Shown one piece after another: positions 7,094-13,082 of a DNA stretch of 64,000 nt. Every line of letters starts with the position of its first letter. Positions within the stretch are counted from its first letter, which is position 1. The notes beneath the pieces were generated by a model. It saw nothing but the letters and a program-made list of their open reading frames with translations, did no database searches and was not told where the DNA came from. The stretch lies in contig DASYZG010000125.1 of NCBI GenBank assembly GCA_035946575.1, positions 52,623-116,622 of the forward strand, written 5' to 3'. The DNA comes from Gp13-AA77 sp035946575 (GTDB taxonomy: Bacteria; Acidobacteriota; Terriglobia; UBA7540). A program made the translations under genes and the position numbers.

Positions 7094-7675
7094 ATGAAAC
7101 GTGCGCGGCCAGGCTCGAAAAGGCGATTTCATGCGGTTGCAATCCCCAACAGAAATGCCATCAAGTATTTCAGCTACCGCGAGGCATGGGCTCGCCTCAA
7201 GAGGGCACGCATTTTCGGTTTCCATCTGGAAGCAGTCACCATCGAAGAAAGCATAATCGTCGACAGGCTTCTTTCTCTCCTGGTTTGTGTTGGCGAAATT
7301 CGAGCTGAATCTCGGACCAAACAGTACGGTTTAGGGCAACTGGTCCAGCTCTGGAGGAAGCGGGTACAACAACCGATACCAGTTAAATATTTCCCTGACT
7401 TGTTCTCAGCAGTTGACGACTGGCGACAGCGTCGGAACCGAGTTGTCCACAGCATCGTGAAGTCAATGCCCGGTGCTTCACATGGCGATGTGCTTGATTT
7501 CCTAAGGGAGGCTGAGTTCGTGGCTTTCCAAGGAGAGGCTCTCGGGCGCGCGCTTACTGATTGGGTGAGGAAGGCGAAGAGACAGTTCACCAAAACCAGA
7601 GGGCAGATGCCGACCTTCTCGCGCGAGTCGAATTCGTCTCCGGGAGTCCAGGCACGGTCTGCGCCGTCCGCTTGA
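7094..7675 (+). CDS. HEPN-like protein with R-x4-H motif
   Basis: About 193 residues from ATG 7094 (AAGG 8 nt upstream; GTG 7085 is an alternative in the same frame). The protein is helical and cytoplasmic. Residues WRQRRNRVVHSIVKS, around position 115, contain R-N-x3-H, i.e. the R-x4-H signature of HEPN ribonuclease/toxin domains. The preceding helix EEAVTIEESIIVDRLLSLL-like region (about 50-65) matches the first HEPN helices that carry an early acidic residue. HEPN proteins commonly cut RNA in toxin-antitoxin and phage-defence systems. The last ~22 residues (from QMPTFSRESN) come from the right copy of a direct repeat and are probably a foreign tail. It follows the nuclease-like gene by 92 bp. 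Confidence 0.55.
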   Translation: MKRARPGSKRRFHAVAIPNRNAIKYFSYREAWARLKRARIFGFHLEAVTIEESIIVDRLLSLLVCVGEIRAESRTKQYGLGQLVQLWRKRVQQPIPVKYFPDLFSAVDDWRQRRNRVVHSIVKSMPGASHGDVLDFLREAEFVAFQGEALGRALTDWVRKAKRQFTKTRGQMPTFSRESNSSPGVQARSAPSA

Positions 7676-7677
7676 TC
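7612..7677 (+). repeat. Direct repeat flanking the HEPN-like gene, right copy
   Basis: Second copy of the repeat at 7017-7082. Here it is read in frame as the end of the HEPN-like protein. Spacing between the two 24-bp identical cores is 595 bp. Confidence 0.75.
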
Positions 7678-7680
7678 GCG

Positions 7681-7717
7681 GGTGGCGGCGACATTCCTTT
7701 TTTATGTCGCCGCCACC
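7681..7717 (+). terminator. Strong hairpin just after the HEPN-like gene
   Basis: GGTGGCGGCGACAT (7681-7694) is perfectly complementary to ATGTCGCCGCCACC (7704-7717); the loop is TCCTTTTTT. A 14-bp perfect stem 5 bp after a stop codon suggests transcription ends here, although the T-run is in the loop rather than after the stem. A decayed relative occurs near 9188-9228. Confidence 0.45.
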
Positions 7718-7817
7718 GCGCTCTCGACCACGCCGCCTCACGTCATCGGATCCATTCTCAGAAGCGAGCCTGCTATTGAGAATTACAAAATGCGGTGACA
7801 ATCGTTTTCGAGTGCCT

Positions 7818-7955
7818 CCCCTCACCCGCCCTCGTACCTCGGGCACCCTCTCCCAAGGGAGAGGGCTGTTTTCCTCTGGTTTTTGGCCCTCTCCCAGGGG
7901 GAGAGGGTGGCCCGCCGCCAGCGCTTTCATCAGCTGCGGCGGGCCGGGTGAGGGG
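7818..7955. repeat. Nested inverted-repeat element of 138 bp (MITE/REP-like)
   Basis: The ends CCCCTCACCCG (7818-7828) and CGGGTGAGGGG (7945-7955) are perfect 11-bp inverted repeats. Inside are two further hairpins of the type CCCTCTCCC-n-GGGAGAGGG (7846-7865 and about 7888-7910) and a third stem near 7910-7945. No coding potential. Such nested palindromes are typical of REP/MITE-type elements. It fills most of the 7676-8176 gap. Confidence 0.65.
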
Positions 7956-7992
7956 TTAGCCTGTCACTCTATTTGGTAACACCTGCAGAGCC

Positions 7993-8148
7993 CTATTCCG
8001 GCAATTCGTCGCCCCTGGGCTCGGCCAAAGAAATAGCGGCATCGACAAAGATCTCGAGTTCCCGATCCGAAAGCCCGGAGGCTAACTGGGCGGCAGGCGC
8101 AGTGTCTAAAACCTCGCTGGGTAGGGACATGCAGGGATCGCAGGGCAC
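7993..8148 (-). CDS. Possible 51-residue ORF, uncertain
   Basis: A short frame reads GTG (8148) or ATG (8130) to TAG at 7993, giving a mildly acidic peptide that includes LASGLSDRELEIFVDAAISL and ends DELPE. It lies between the palindromic element and the higBA promoter, on the opposite strand. The residue order looks protein-like (an amphipathic acidic helix), but I know no homologue and see no Shine-Dalgarno. It could be the tail of a lost gene. Confidence 0.22.
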   Translation of the reverse strand: MPCDPCMSLPSEVLDTAPAAQLASGLSDRELEIFVDAAISLAEPRGDELPE

Positions 8149-8176
8149 GCCCGGTGCCTAGCCGTCCCAGTCGGGC

Positions 8177-8205
8177 TTGACGCGTACGGTTATACCGTAC
8201 ATAAT
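8177..8205 (+). promoter_or_regulatory. higBA promoter with embedded operator palindrome
   Basis: TTGACG (8177-8182), a 17-bp spacer, and CATAAT (8200-8205) make a near-consensus sigma-70 promoter. The spacer is almost entirely the inverted repeat GTACGGT-TAT-ACCGTAC (8184-8200), exactly where a HigA dimer would block RNA polymerase. AAAGGAG at 8213-8219 is the ribosome-binding site for higB. Confidence 0.75.
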
Positions 8206-8223
8206 GAGCTCTAAAGGAGTGCA

Positions 8224-8514
8224 ATGCAGCTCCGAGGGTTTCGCCACAAGGGACTTCGGCAGCTCTACGAGGACGGCAAGTCTAAGGGAGTGCCATCGGC
8301 GATGGTGGACAGGCTACGGAAGCTGCTTTTTGCCCTCGAAACCGCCGCCGATCTCGGGAAGATGGGCAGGTTTCCGGGGTGGAAACTTCACCCCTTGAAA
8401 GGCGAGCTTAAGGGGTTTTGGAGCCTGGCGGTCACGGGAAACTGGCGGCTGATTTTCCGCTGTGACGAAGCGGCGAACAGCGTTTCTGAAATCGACTTGG
8501 TTGACTACCACTAG
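8224..8514 (+). CDS. higB: HigB-type toxin (RelE/ParE superfamily mRNA interferase)
   Basis: 96 residues, starting 4 nt after AAAGGAG. The sequence has the HigB/'killer protein' layout: an N-terminal FRHKGLRQLYEDG, two helices (MVDRLRKLLFALETA), PGWKLHPLKGELKGFWSLAV and NWRLIFRCDE, then a final beta strand EIDLVDYH. HigB toxins cut mRNA at the ribosome when not held by HigA. Toxin-first order with the antitoxin 9 bp downstream is typical of higBA. Length is normal and no inactivating change is visible. Confidence 0.88.
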   Translation: MQLRGFRHKGLRQLYEDGKSKGVPSAMVDRLRKLLFALETAADLGKMGRFPGWKLHPLKGELKGFWSLAVTGNWRLIFRCDEAANSVSEIDLVDYH

Positions 8515-8523
8515 GAGTGCCGT

Positions 8524-8811
8524 ATGCCTATGAAGAATCCGCCCCACCCGGGCGACCTGATCAGGACCGAGATCATTGAGGCGCTCGGTCTCAGCGTGTC
8601 GAAGGCTGCCGAGATTCTCAAGGTCCGGCGAGCTACCCTATCGGACCTGCTCCACGGCAAGGCCGCGCTTACGCCGGAAATGGCCCTTCGAATTGAGAAA
8701 GCGTTCGGCCCCGACATGGACCATCTTTTGCGGATGCAACTTGCCTACGACATTGCGAAGACGCGGCAGCATGCCAAACACATTGCCGTGAAGCAGTATG
8801 TTCCGGCTTGA
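8524..8811 (+). CDS. higA: HigA-type antitoxin (XRE helix-turn-helix)
   Basis: 95 residues. It contains PPHPGDLIRTEIIEALGLSV followed by an HTH region SKAAEILKVRRATLSDLLHG and MALRIEKAFGPDMDHLLRMQ, the classic VapI/HigA pattern. It should neutralise HigB and repress the operon at the palindrome at 8184-8200. The final residues YVPA and stop codon overlap the first bases of the duplicated 140-bp module. Since HigA proteins of this type usually end in a short tail of this kind, the stop is probably original. Confidence 0.9.
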   Translation: MPMKNPPHPGDLIRTEIIEALGLSVSKAAEILKVRRATLSDLLHGKAALTPEMALRIEKAFGPDMDHLLRMQLAYDIAKTRQHAKHIAVKQYVPA

Positions 8812-8935
8812 CCGGCGTGTCGAACTCGGTAATCCCGCCAAATCGCCCTTGCACTCCTTCGGCGCGGGCGATAAAGTGCGAGCCGTAGTCAGGTGCGGTC
8901 TGACCGCACTGTCAATCGTTAATCCCGGGGGATTC
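8797..8935 (+). repeat. Duplicated promoter/leader module, right copy
   Basis: Copy of 3962-4101 (about four differences over the first 114 bp). It starts within the last codons of higA and leads to the start codon of a broken secreted-protein gene. The -35 box has lost one base relative to the left copy. Confidence 0.85.
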
Positions 8936-9240
8936 ATGAAAAGCAGAGTGATAGCTGGCGCTTTTGCTCGCCAGCCTCGCGCTCTCCGGCCGTTTGGCAG
9001 TGAGTGACCAGACCAGGCCCCGGGTGTTCATTACGGACAGCACCTCTTGGGAAATCTCCGGCGGATGGGGAGCGTCGGCTGGCACGGGCGAGAGTGAAGT
9101 ACGCGGGGGCGCCGACCTCACACTGCAGAGATCATAAAGACTTTCGGTCAACGCTGTTCCGAGGTCGTTGAGGACAGAACGGCGGCTGGCGGCGAGATTG
9201 TTTTTCAGGGCGCCGCCACCGCGCTCGGGCTGCAGAAGAC
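8936..9240 (+). pseudogene. Frameshifted small secreted-protein gene
   Basis: ATG at 8936 after a G-run begins a would-be signal peptide (MKSRVIAGAF) that soon loses frame and stops. Coding similarity resumes in another frame with SDQTRPRVFITDSTSWEISG and GWGASAG (9003-9090), then in a third frame with EIIKTFGQRCSEVV (about 9125-9170). In order, these pieces fit a small secreted acidobacterial family with an FITDS.SW motif and an 'AEIIKTF..RC.EV' segment. At least two frameshifts separate them, so no complete product is made. This explains most of the 8812-9273 gap. Confidence 0.6.
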
Positions 9241-9273
9241 CGTGGTAACTCTAAACCTGGTCGAACCAAACCC

Positions 9274-9903
9274 GTGGTACATTTCTCACAGATTTCGAGC
9301 ACGAATCCACCAGAGCTGAAGGATGTGATTGAGATCTACACGGACTCTTTCCCTCTTAATGAAAGGCATTCGCCCGAAGTCATTCGAGAGCGGCTGGCGC
9401 GCGGCGGTTACACGCTGATCGTAGGGCGCGTGCCGGCTGAAATCGTGTTTTTCGCGCTCTTGTGGCCGCTCGAAGGCAGCCGATTCGTGCTTCTGGATTA
9501 CATGGCCACCAGGGGCGGTTATCGGGGCCGGGGCGCGGGGTCGGCCTTTCTTCGGGAAATTCCGGCCTCGCCCGAGCTGGCGGGTAAGTTTCTGGTGATG
9601 GAACTGGAAAGCCCGGCGTCCGGGGAGAATCGGGAGCAACGGCGGAAGCGCGTCGAATTCTATCGGCGGCAGGGCGCCAGGGAGCTGCAAGGAGTTCCAT
9701 ATTTCATGCCCGGGCTGGCCGGCGGCGGTCCTACGGAGATGATCCTGATGATGCTGCCCGCTTATGATAAGGACACGATCGAGGGCCGGATCGTCCGGGA
9801 GATAATCGCGCAGATCTACCGGGAGCTCTATAACCGAGGTCCGGACGACCCTCTGCTCGATTCCATTACCAGCGCCATCCCGGGGTCTGTCCGGCTGATT
9901 TGA
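9274..9903 (+). CDS. GNAT-family N-acetyltransferase
   Basis: 209 residues. The acetyl-CoA-binding motif A is visible as YMATRGGYRGRGAGSAFL (about residues 84-101; the R-G-x-G-x-G/A loop). An N-terminal strand-helix unit carries IYTDSFPLNERHSPEVI, and VEFYRRQGARELQGVPYF in the C-terminal half resembles motif B of the fold. The GTG at 9274 has no good ribosome-binding site, so the start may be slightly different. The long C-terminal helix extension (about 170-209) is unusual. Substrate unknown. It is on the same strand as queA 90 bp downstream and may be co-transcribed. Confidence 0.75.
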   Translation: MVHFSQISSTNPPELKDVIEIYTDSFPLNERHSPEVIRERLARGGYTLIVGRVPAEIVFFALLWPLEGSRFVLLDYMATRGGYRGRGAGSAFLREIPASPELAGKFLVMELESPASGENREQRRKRVEFYRRQGARELQGVPYFMPGLAGGGPTEMILMMLPAYDKDTIEGRIVREIIAQIYRELYNRGPDDPLLDSITSAIPGSVRLI

Positions 9904-9993
9904 GGAGCGTGGAGCACCTGGCAGCGCGTGATTCGGACGGAAGCGGCTCTCCACTCTGCGTGGCTTGGAACCAACCGGGAAAAGTTCAAGCGG

Positions 9994-11166
9994 GTGCACC
10001 TCAGCGACTTCAATTACGGCCTGCCTCCGGACCTGATCGCGCAGCAGCCGCTCGCCGACCGCTCGGCGTCGCGCCTGCTGGTGCTCGACCGCTCCGCTCA
10101 GACCTTCGAGGACCGGCGGTTCGCTGGCCTGCCCGAACTGCTCCAGCCCGGCGACCTGCTGGTGCTCAATAACACCCGGGTGTTTCCGGCGCGGCTGCTC
10201 GGACGCCGCCGCGGAGCGCGCGCCCAGCCGATCGGCAGGGGCAATCCCGCCGCGGGCGAGTACCTGACCGGCGAAGTTGAGTTGCTGCTGACGCGCCGCG
10301 AGAGCGAAGACGTCTGGCAGGGGCTGGTCCACCCCGGCCGCAAGATCCGCACCGGCGAGGTGCTGGTGTTTGGCGACGGCGAGCTCGAGGCCGAGGTGCT
10401 GGGCCACGGGGAGCGCGGGTTGCGCCGGGTGCGGCTGATCCCCCAGCGCGGGCGACCCGCGGTGACGGCGGTCCCTGGCGAACCCGCCTCGGCACTGAGC
10501 ACCGGGCCGGAGATCGATCGGCTGATCGATCGCTTGGGGCATGTGCCCCTGCCGCCCTACATCCATCGCCGCGATCAGCCGCAGGACCGCGAAACTTACC
10601 AGACCGTCTACGCCCGGGTCCGCGGCGCCGTGGCCGCGCCCACGGCCGGGCTGCACTTCACGCCGCAGATTCTGCGCCATCTGGCCGCGCGCGGCGTCGA
10701 GACCGCCGAGATCACGCTGCACGTCGGCCCGGGCACCTTCCGGCCGGTGCAGGTGGAGCACGTCGAGGATCATCGCATGGAACCGGAGGCGTTCGAAATC
10801 AGCGAAGTCGCGGCAGCGCGGATCAACAAGGCGCTTTCAGCCAGGCGGCGTATCATTGCGGTGGGAACCACCTGCGTGCGGACTCTGGAACACGGCGCTC
10901 GCGTCTTCGCCAGTGGGGAGGGACAGGCGGACGCCCGCGGCGCACGCATCGAGCCCGGCCGCGGCGAGACAGACCTCTTCATCTACCCGGGTTTTGCGTT
11001 TCGGGTGATCAACGGACTGCTGACCAATTTCCACCTGCCGCGCTCGACGCTGCTGATGCTGGTGTCCGCCTTCGCCGGACGCGAATTCGTGCTGCGAGCC
11101 TATGAACACGCGGTCGGGCAACGCTACCGATTCTACAGTTACGGCGATTGCATGCTGGTGCTCTAG
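9994..11166 (+). CDS. queA: S-adenosylmethionine:tRNA ribosyltransferase-isomerase QueA
   Basis: Transfers and isomerises the ribose of SAM onto 7-aminomethyl-7-deazaguanine in tRNA, the penultimate step of queuosine synthesis, in the cytoplasm. Diagnostic blocks are DFNYGLPPDLIAQQPL at the N-terminus, LLVLNNTRVFPARL, YQTVYA..GAVAAPTAGLHFT (key residues YQTVYA, APTAGLHF), LHVGPGTFRPV, RIIAVGTTCVRTLE and TDLFIYPGF..INGLLTNFHLPRSTLLMLVSAFAG (key NFHLP). I chose GTG 9994 because QueA proteins normally begin directly before the DF.Y.LP block; an in-frame GTG at 9928 would add 22 residues with no match. About 390 residues. One insert (AQPIGRGNPAAG, about residue 86) is specific to this protein. 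Confidence 0.93.
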   Translation: MHLSDFNYGLPPDLIAQQPLADRSASRLLVLDRSAQTFEDRRFAGLPELLQPGDLLVLNNTRVFPARLLGRRRGARAQPIGRGNPAAGEYLTGEVELLLTRRESEDVWQGLVHPGRKIRTGEVLVFGDGELEAEVLGHGERGLRRVRLIPQRGRPAVTAVPGEPASALSTGPEIDRLIDRLGHVPLPPYIHRRDQPQDRETYQTVYARVRGAVAAPTAGLHFTPQILRHLAARGVETAEITLHVGPGTFRPVQVEHVEDHRMEPEAFEISEVAAARINKALSARRRIIAVGTTCVRTLEHGARVFASGEGQADARGARIEPGRGETDLFIYPGFAFRVINGLLTNFHLPRSTLLMLVSAFAGREFVLRAYEHAVGQRYRFYSYGDCMLVL

Positions 11167-11188
11167 GGGCCAGAAGCCAGAAACCAGA

Positions 11189-11290
11189 AGTCAGAAGTCC
11201 GGAGCCAGAAGTCCGGAGCAAGAACCTGCCTTATGCGCAATCCCACGCTCTCTCGATTCTGACTTCTGACTCCTGACTCCTGACTCCTAC
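11189..11290. repeat. Repeat-rich convergent intergenic hairpin
   Basis: Between the converging queA and DUF4139 genes. AGTCAGAAGTC (11189-11199) is perfectly inverted at 11261-11271. Both sides hold small tandem repeats (CAGAAGTC units on the left, TGACTCC units on the right). Likely a slipped-strand product that may also stop transcription from both sides. Confidence 0.5.
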
Positions 11291-11292
11291 CT

Positions 11293-12816
11293 TCACCACC
11301 TCGTCCTCACCCGATACGTCAGCACCGCCTCCCCATTCGCAGGCACCGGGACCCTGAAGCGCGCCGATGAAGCGGACGTCTTCTCATGCTTGAAGCTCGA
11401 TTCCGTGATCGTCCAGTCGCCGCCGAGGGGCTCGTTCACCTCCACGGTGACGGCCTCCGATTTGTGATTCCGCAGCCGGATCTCAAAGGCCGTCTCCGTG
11501 GTGCGCCGGTCGATTCTCTGGAAGTCGGTCTGCTTGCGCTCTTCCACGATGTCGAAGGCGTTGCCGGTGTGCAGGTCGAGTTTCTCGTCCCTGGGCGTGT
11601 GATCGATATGGTCTTCGCCCACGAACTGCATGCGTCCCCTGGAATCCGCCTGGTAAACCCGCACGGTACCCGCCGGCAGCGGCACGCCCAGCGAATTCGT
11701 CTGCGAATTCTTGAATTTCAGGTGGACCTCCACGGCATCCTTCGCCGGCTGGCCGGGCGTCATCTGCTGCTGGTAGTAATAGCTCTGCCCGTTCACCTCG
11801 TAGTCCTTCTCGATGGGGAAGTTGGCGGCCTCGAGCAAGCTGATCTGCTTGGACTCGTTATCCTGCAGGGTGGTCCGGCGGTCGAGGGTATAAAGATGAT
11901 ATTCCGAGAGGTTCTCCTGGGCGAACTGGGCCGCCGCCGGCGCGGGCATCGCGCGCATCTCCATCATGGGCCGGGGCGGCTGAGCCCTGGGCACGACGTT
12001 CACGGCTCCCGCCACCAGTTGCAGCAGCGCGTTGCGGAAAGCGGTCCCGGAGTTGTTGACGACCGTCACCCAGCCGTTCAGGTCGGCGGTCTTCTCTTTA
12101 TTGGCCAGCGTCAGGACGTAGTCTGCCGACCAGTTCATGTCGTCGGTCAGGTAAGACGCCTCCACGGTCTGGGCGCCGGGATGCCGATTCGCCAGCAGCC
12201 AGATCAGCGTGGGCTTGCTGTAGAGGTTCGCCGGCACGTCGGGAAAGATGATGCGGTCGCGGCCGATGCCGGTCACGATCTGATCGCCCACCTTCCAGAC
12301 GGGCTGGTTGTCGTTGTCTGCCAGCAGCGTCGCTTTGATATCGACCTCGCGCGTCGAGTTGTTCTCCGAGTGGAACTGTACCAGCGTGACCTCGCGCCCG
12401 ACGTATTTGTTCAAGAGCTTGTCGGGGCTGAGCAGGTCGTACTCGTAGTTCTGCTCGAGAACGTCGAGGTCGTGGGGCGCAGTCTCGGAGACAATGTGCA
12501 CCGTTGCCGGGTTCACTTTGGCAGCGATGTCCATGAAGCGCAGGTCGAAATCGCCGGAGGGCAGCTGCAGCCGGCGCACGTCGCGCACGAGTCCCAGATT
12601 CTGGTTGTAAACCGTGACCGCAACCTCTTGCTGGTCGTCCAGCGTGGCCGTGACGCTGGCCGTTCGGCCCGGTTGTCCGGCGGCTTGTCCGCTGGCTGCA
12701 GCGCTGGCGGTTTGGGCGCCTGCCCGGGGATGCGAAGCCACGACGAGCATCAGCACCGCGAGCAGGGCCCGAACCCCAACGCGCCTGGCGGCAGCACAAA
12801 TCTCTTGAGTTGACAT
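11293..12816 (-). CDS. Exported DUF4139-family protein
   Basis: 507 residues with an N-terminal signal peptide (to about residue 35, ending ...SHPRAGA). The body matches the DUF4139 fold: VAVTVYNQNLGLVRDVR near residue 66, PATVHIVSE, LLNKYVGREVTLV, QIVTGIGRDRI, SYLTDDMNWSADYVL around residue 225-240, and a C-terminal beta region with GVPLPAGTVRVYQADSRG and EIRLRNHKSEAVTVEV. The motif 'Y...D..W..DY.L' is the most conserved part of such proteins. Function is not established; they are envelope-associated. Start codon supported by AGGAGG about 7 nt upstream. Gene converges on queA. Confidence 0.85.
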   Translation of the reverse strand: MSTQEICAAARRVGVRALLAVLMLVVASHPRAGAQTASAAASGQAAGQPGRTASVTATLDDQQEVAVTVYNQNLGLVRDVRRLQLPSGDFDLRFMDIAAKVNPATVHIVSETAPHDLDVLEQNYEYDLLSPDKLLNKYVGREVTLVQFHSENNSTREVDIKATLLADNDNQPVWKVGDQIVTGIGRDRIIFPDVPANLYSKPTLIWLLANRHPGAQTVEASYLTDDMNWSADYVLTLANKEKTADLNGWVTVVNNSGTAFRNALLQLVAGAVNVVPRAQPPRPMMEMRAMPAPAAAQFAQENLSEYHLYTLDRRTTLQDNESKQISLLEAANFPIEKDYEVNGQSYYYQQQMTPGQPAKDAVEVHLKFKNSQTNSLGVPLPAGTVRVYQADSRGRMQFVGEDHIDHTPRDEKLDLHTGNAFDIVEERKQTDFQRIDRRTTETAFEIRLRNHKSEAVTVEVNEPLGGDWTITESSFKHEKTSASSARFRVPVPANGEAVLTYRVRTRW

Positions 12817-13005
12817 AACGAGCCTCCTACCTGGGAACAGAATCTCTCCAACTATTATGGACGCGCCCCTGAGCCCGGGTTGCAGGAAGAATTTAGGGTC
12901 CGTCCCGCCGCGAGCGCGCGATTCTCTCGAGTGGATAACCGGGGGGCGGACGCGGGTTCCCGAAAGCCGTTCCCTTGAGGCAAAAACTCCGATCGGATGC
13001 TGAGT

Positions 13006-13034
13006 CTGACGGCGGGCGCGTTCTGAGATACAAT
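13006..13034 (+). promoter_or_regulatory. Candidate promoter of the amidase gene
   Basis: CTGACG (13006-13011), 17-bp spacer, TACAAT (13029-13034), 48 bp before the amidase ATG. The -10 is good, the -35 only fair. Confidence 0.35.
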
Positions 13035-13082
13035 AGCGATCCCTTCGGGTGATGGCGCGCTGCCCGAGGGCTCATAACAAGG

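Noticed and set aside
9928..9993. Upstream start for queA
   Set aside because: The additional 22 residues (IRTEAALHSAWLGTNREKFK...) do not match the QueA N-terminus, which begins with the DF.Y.LP block.
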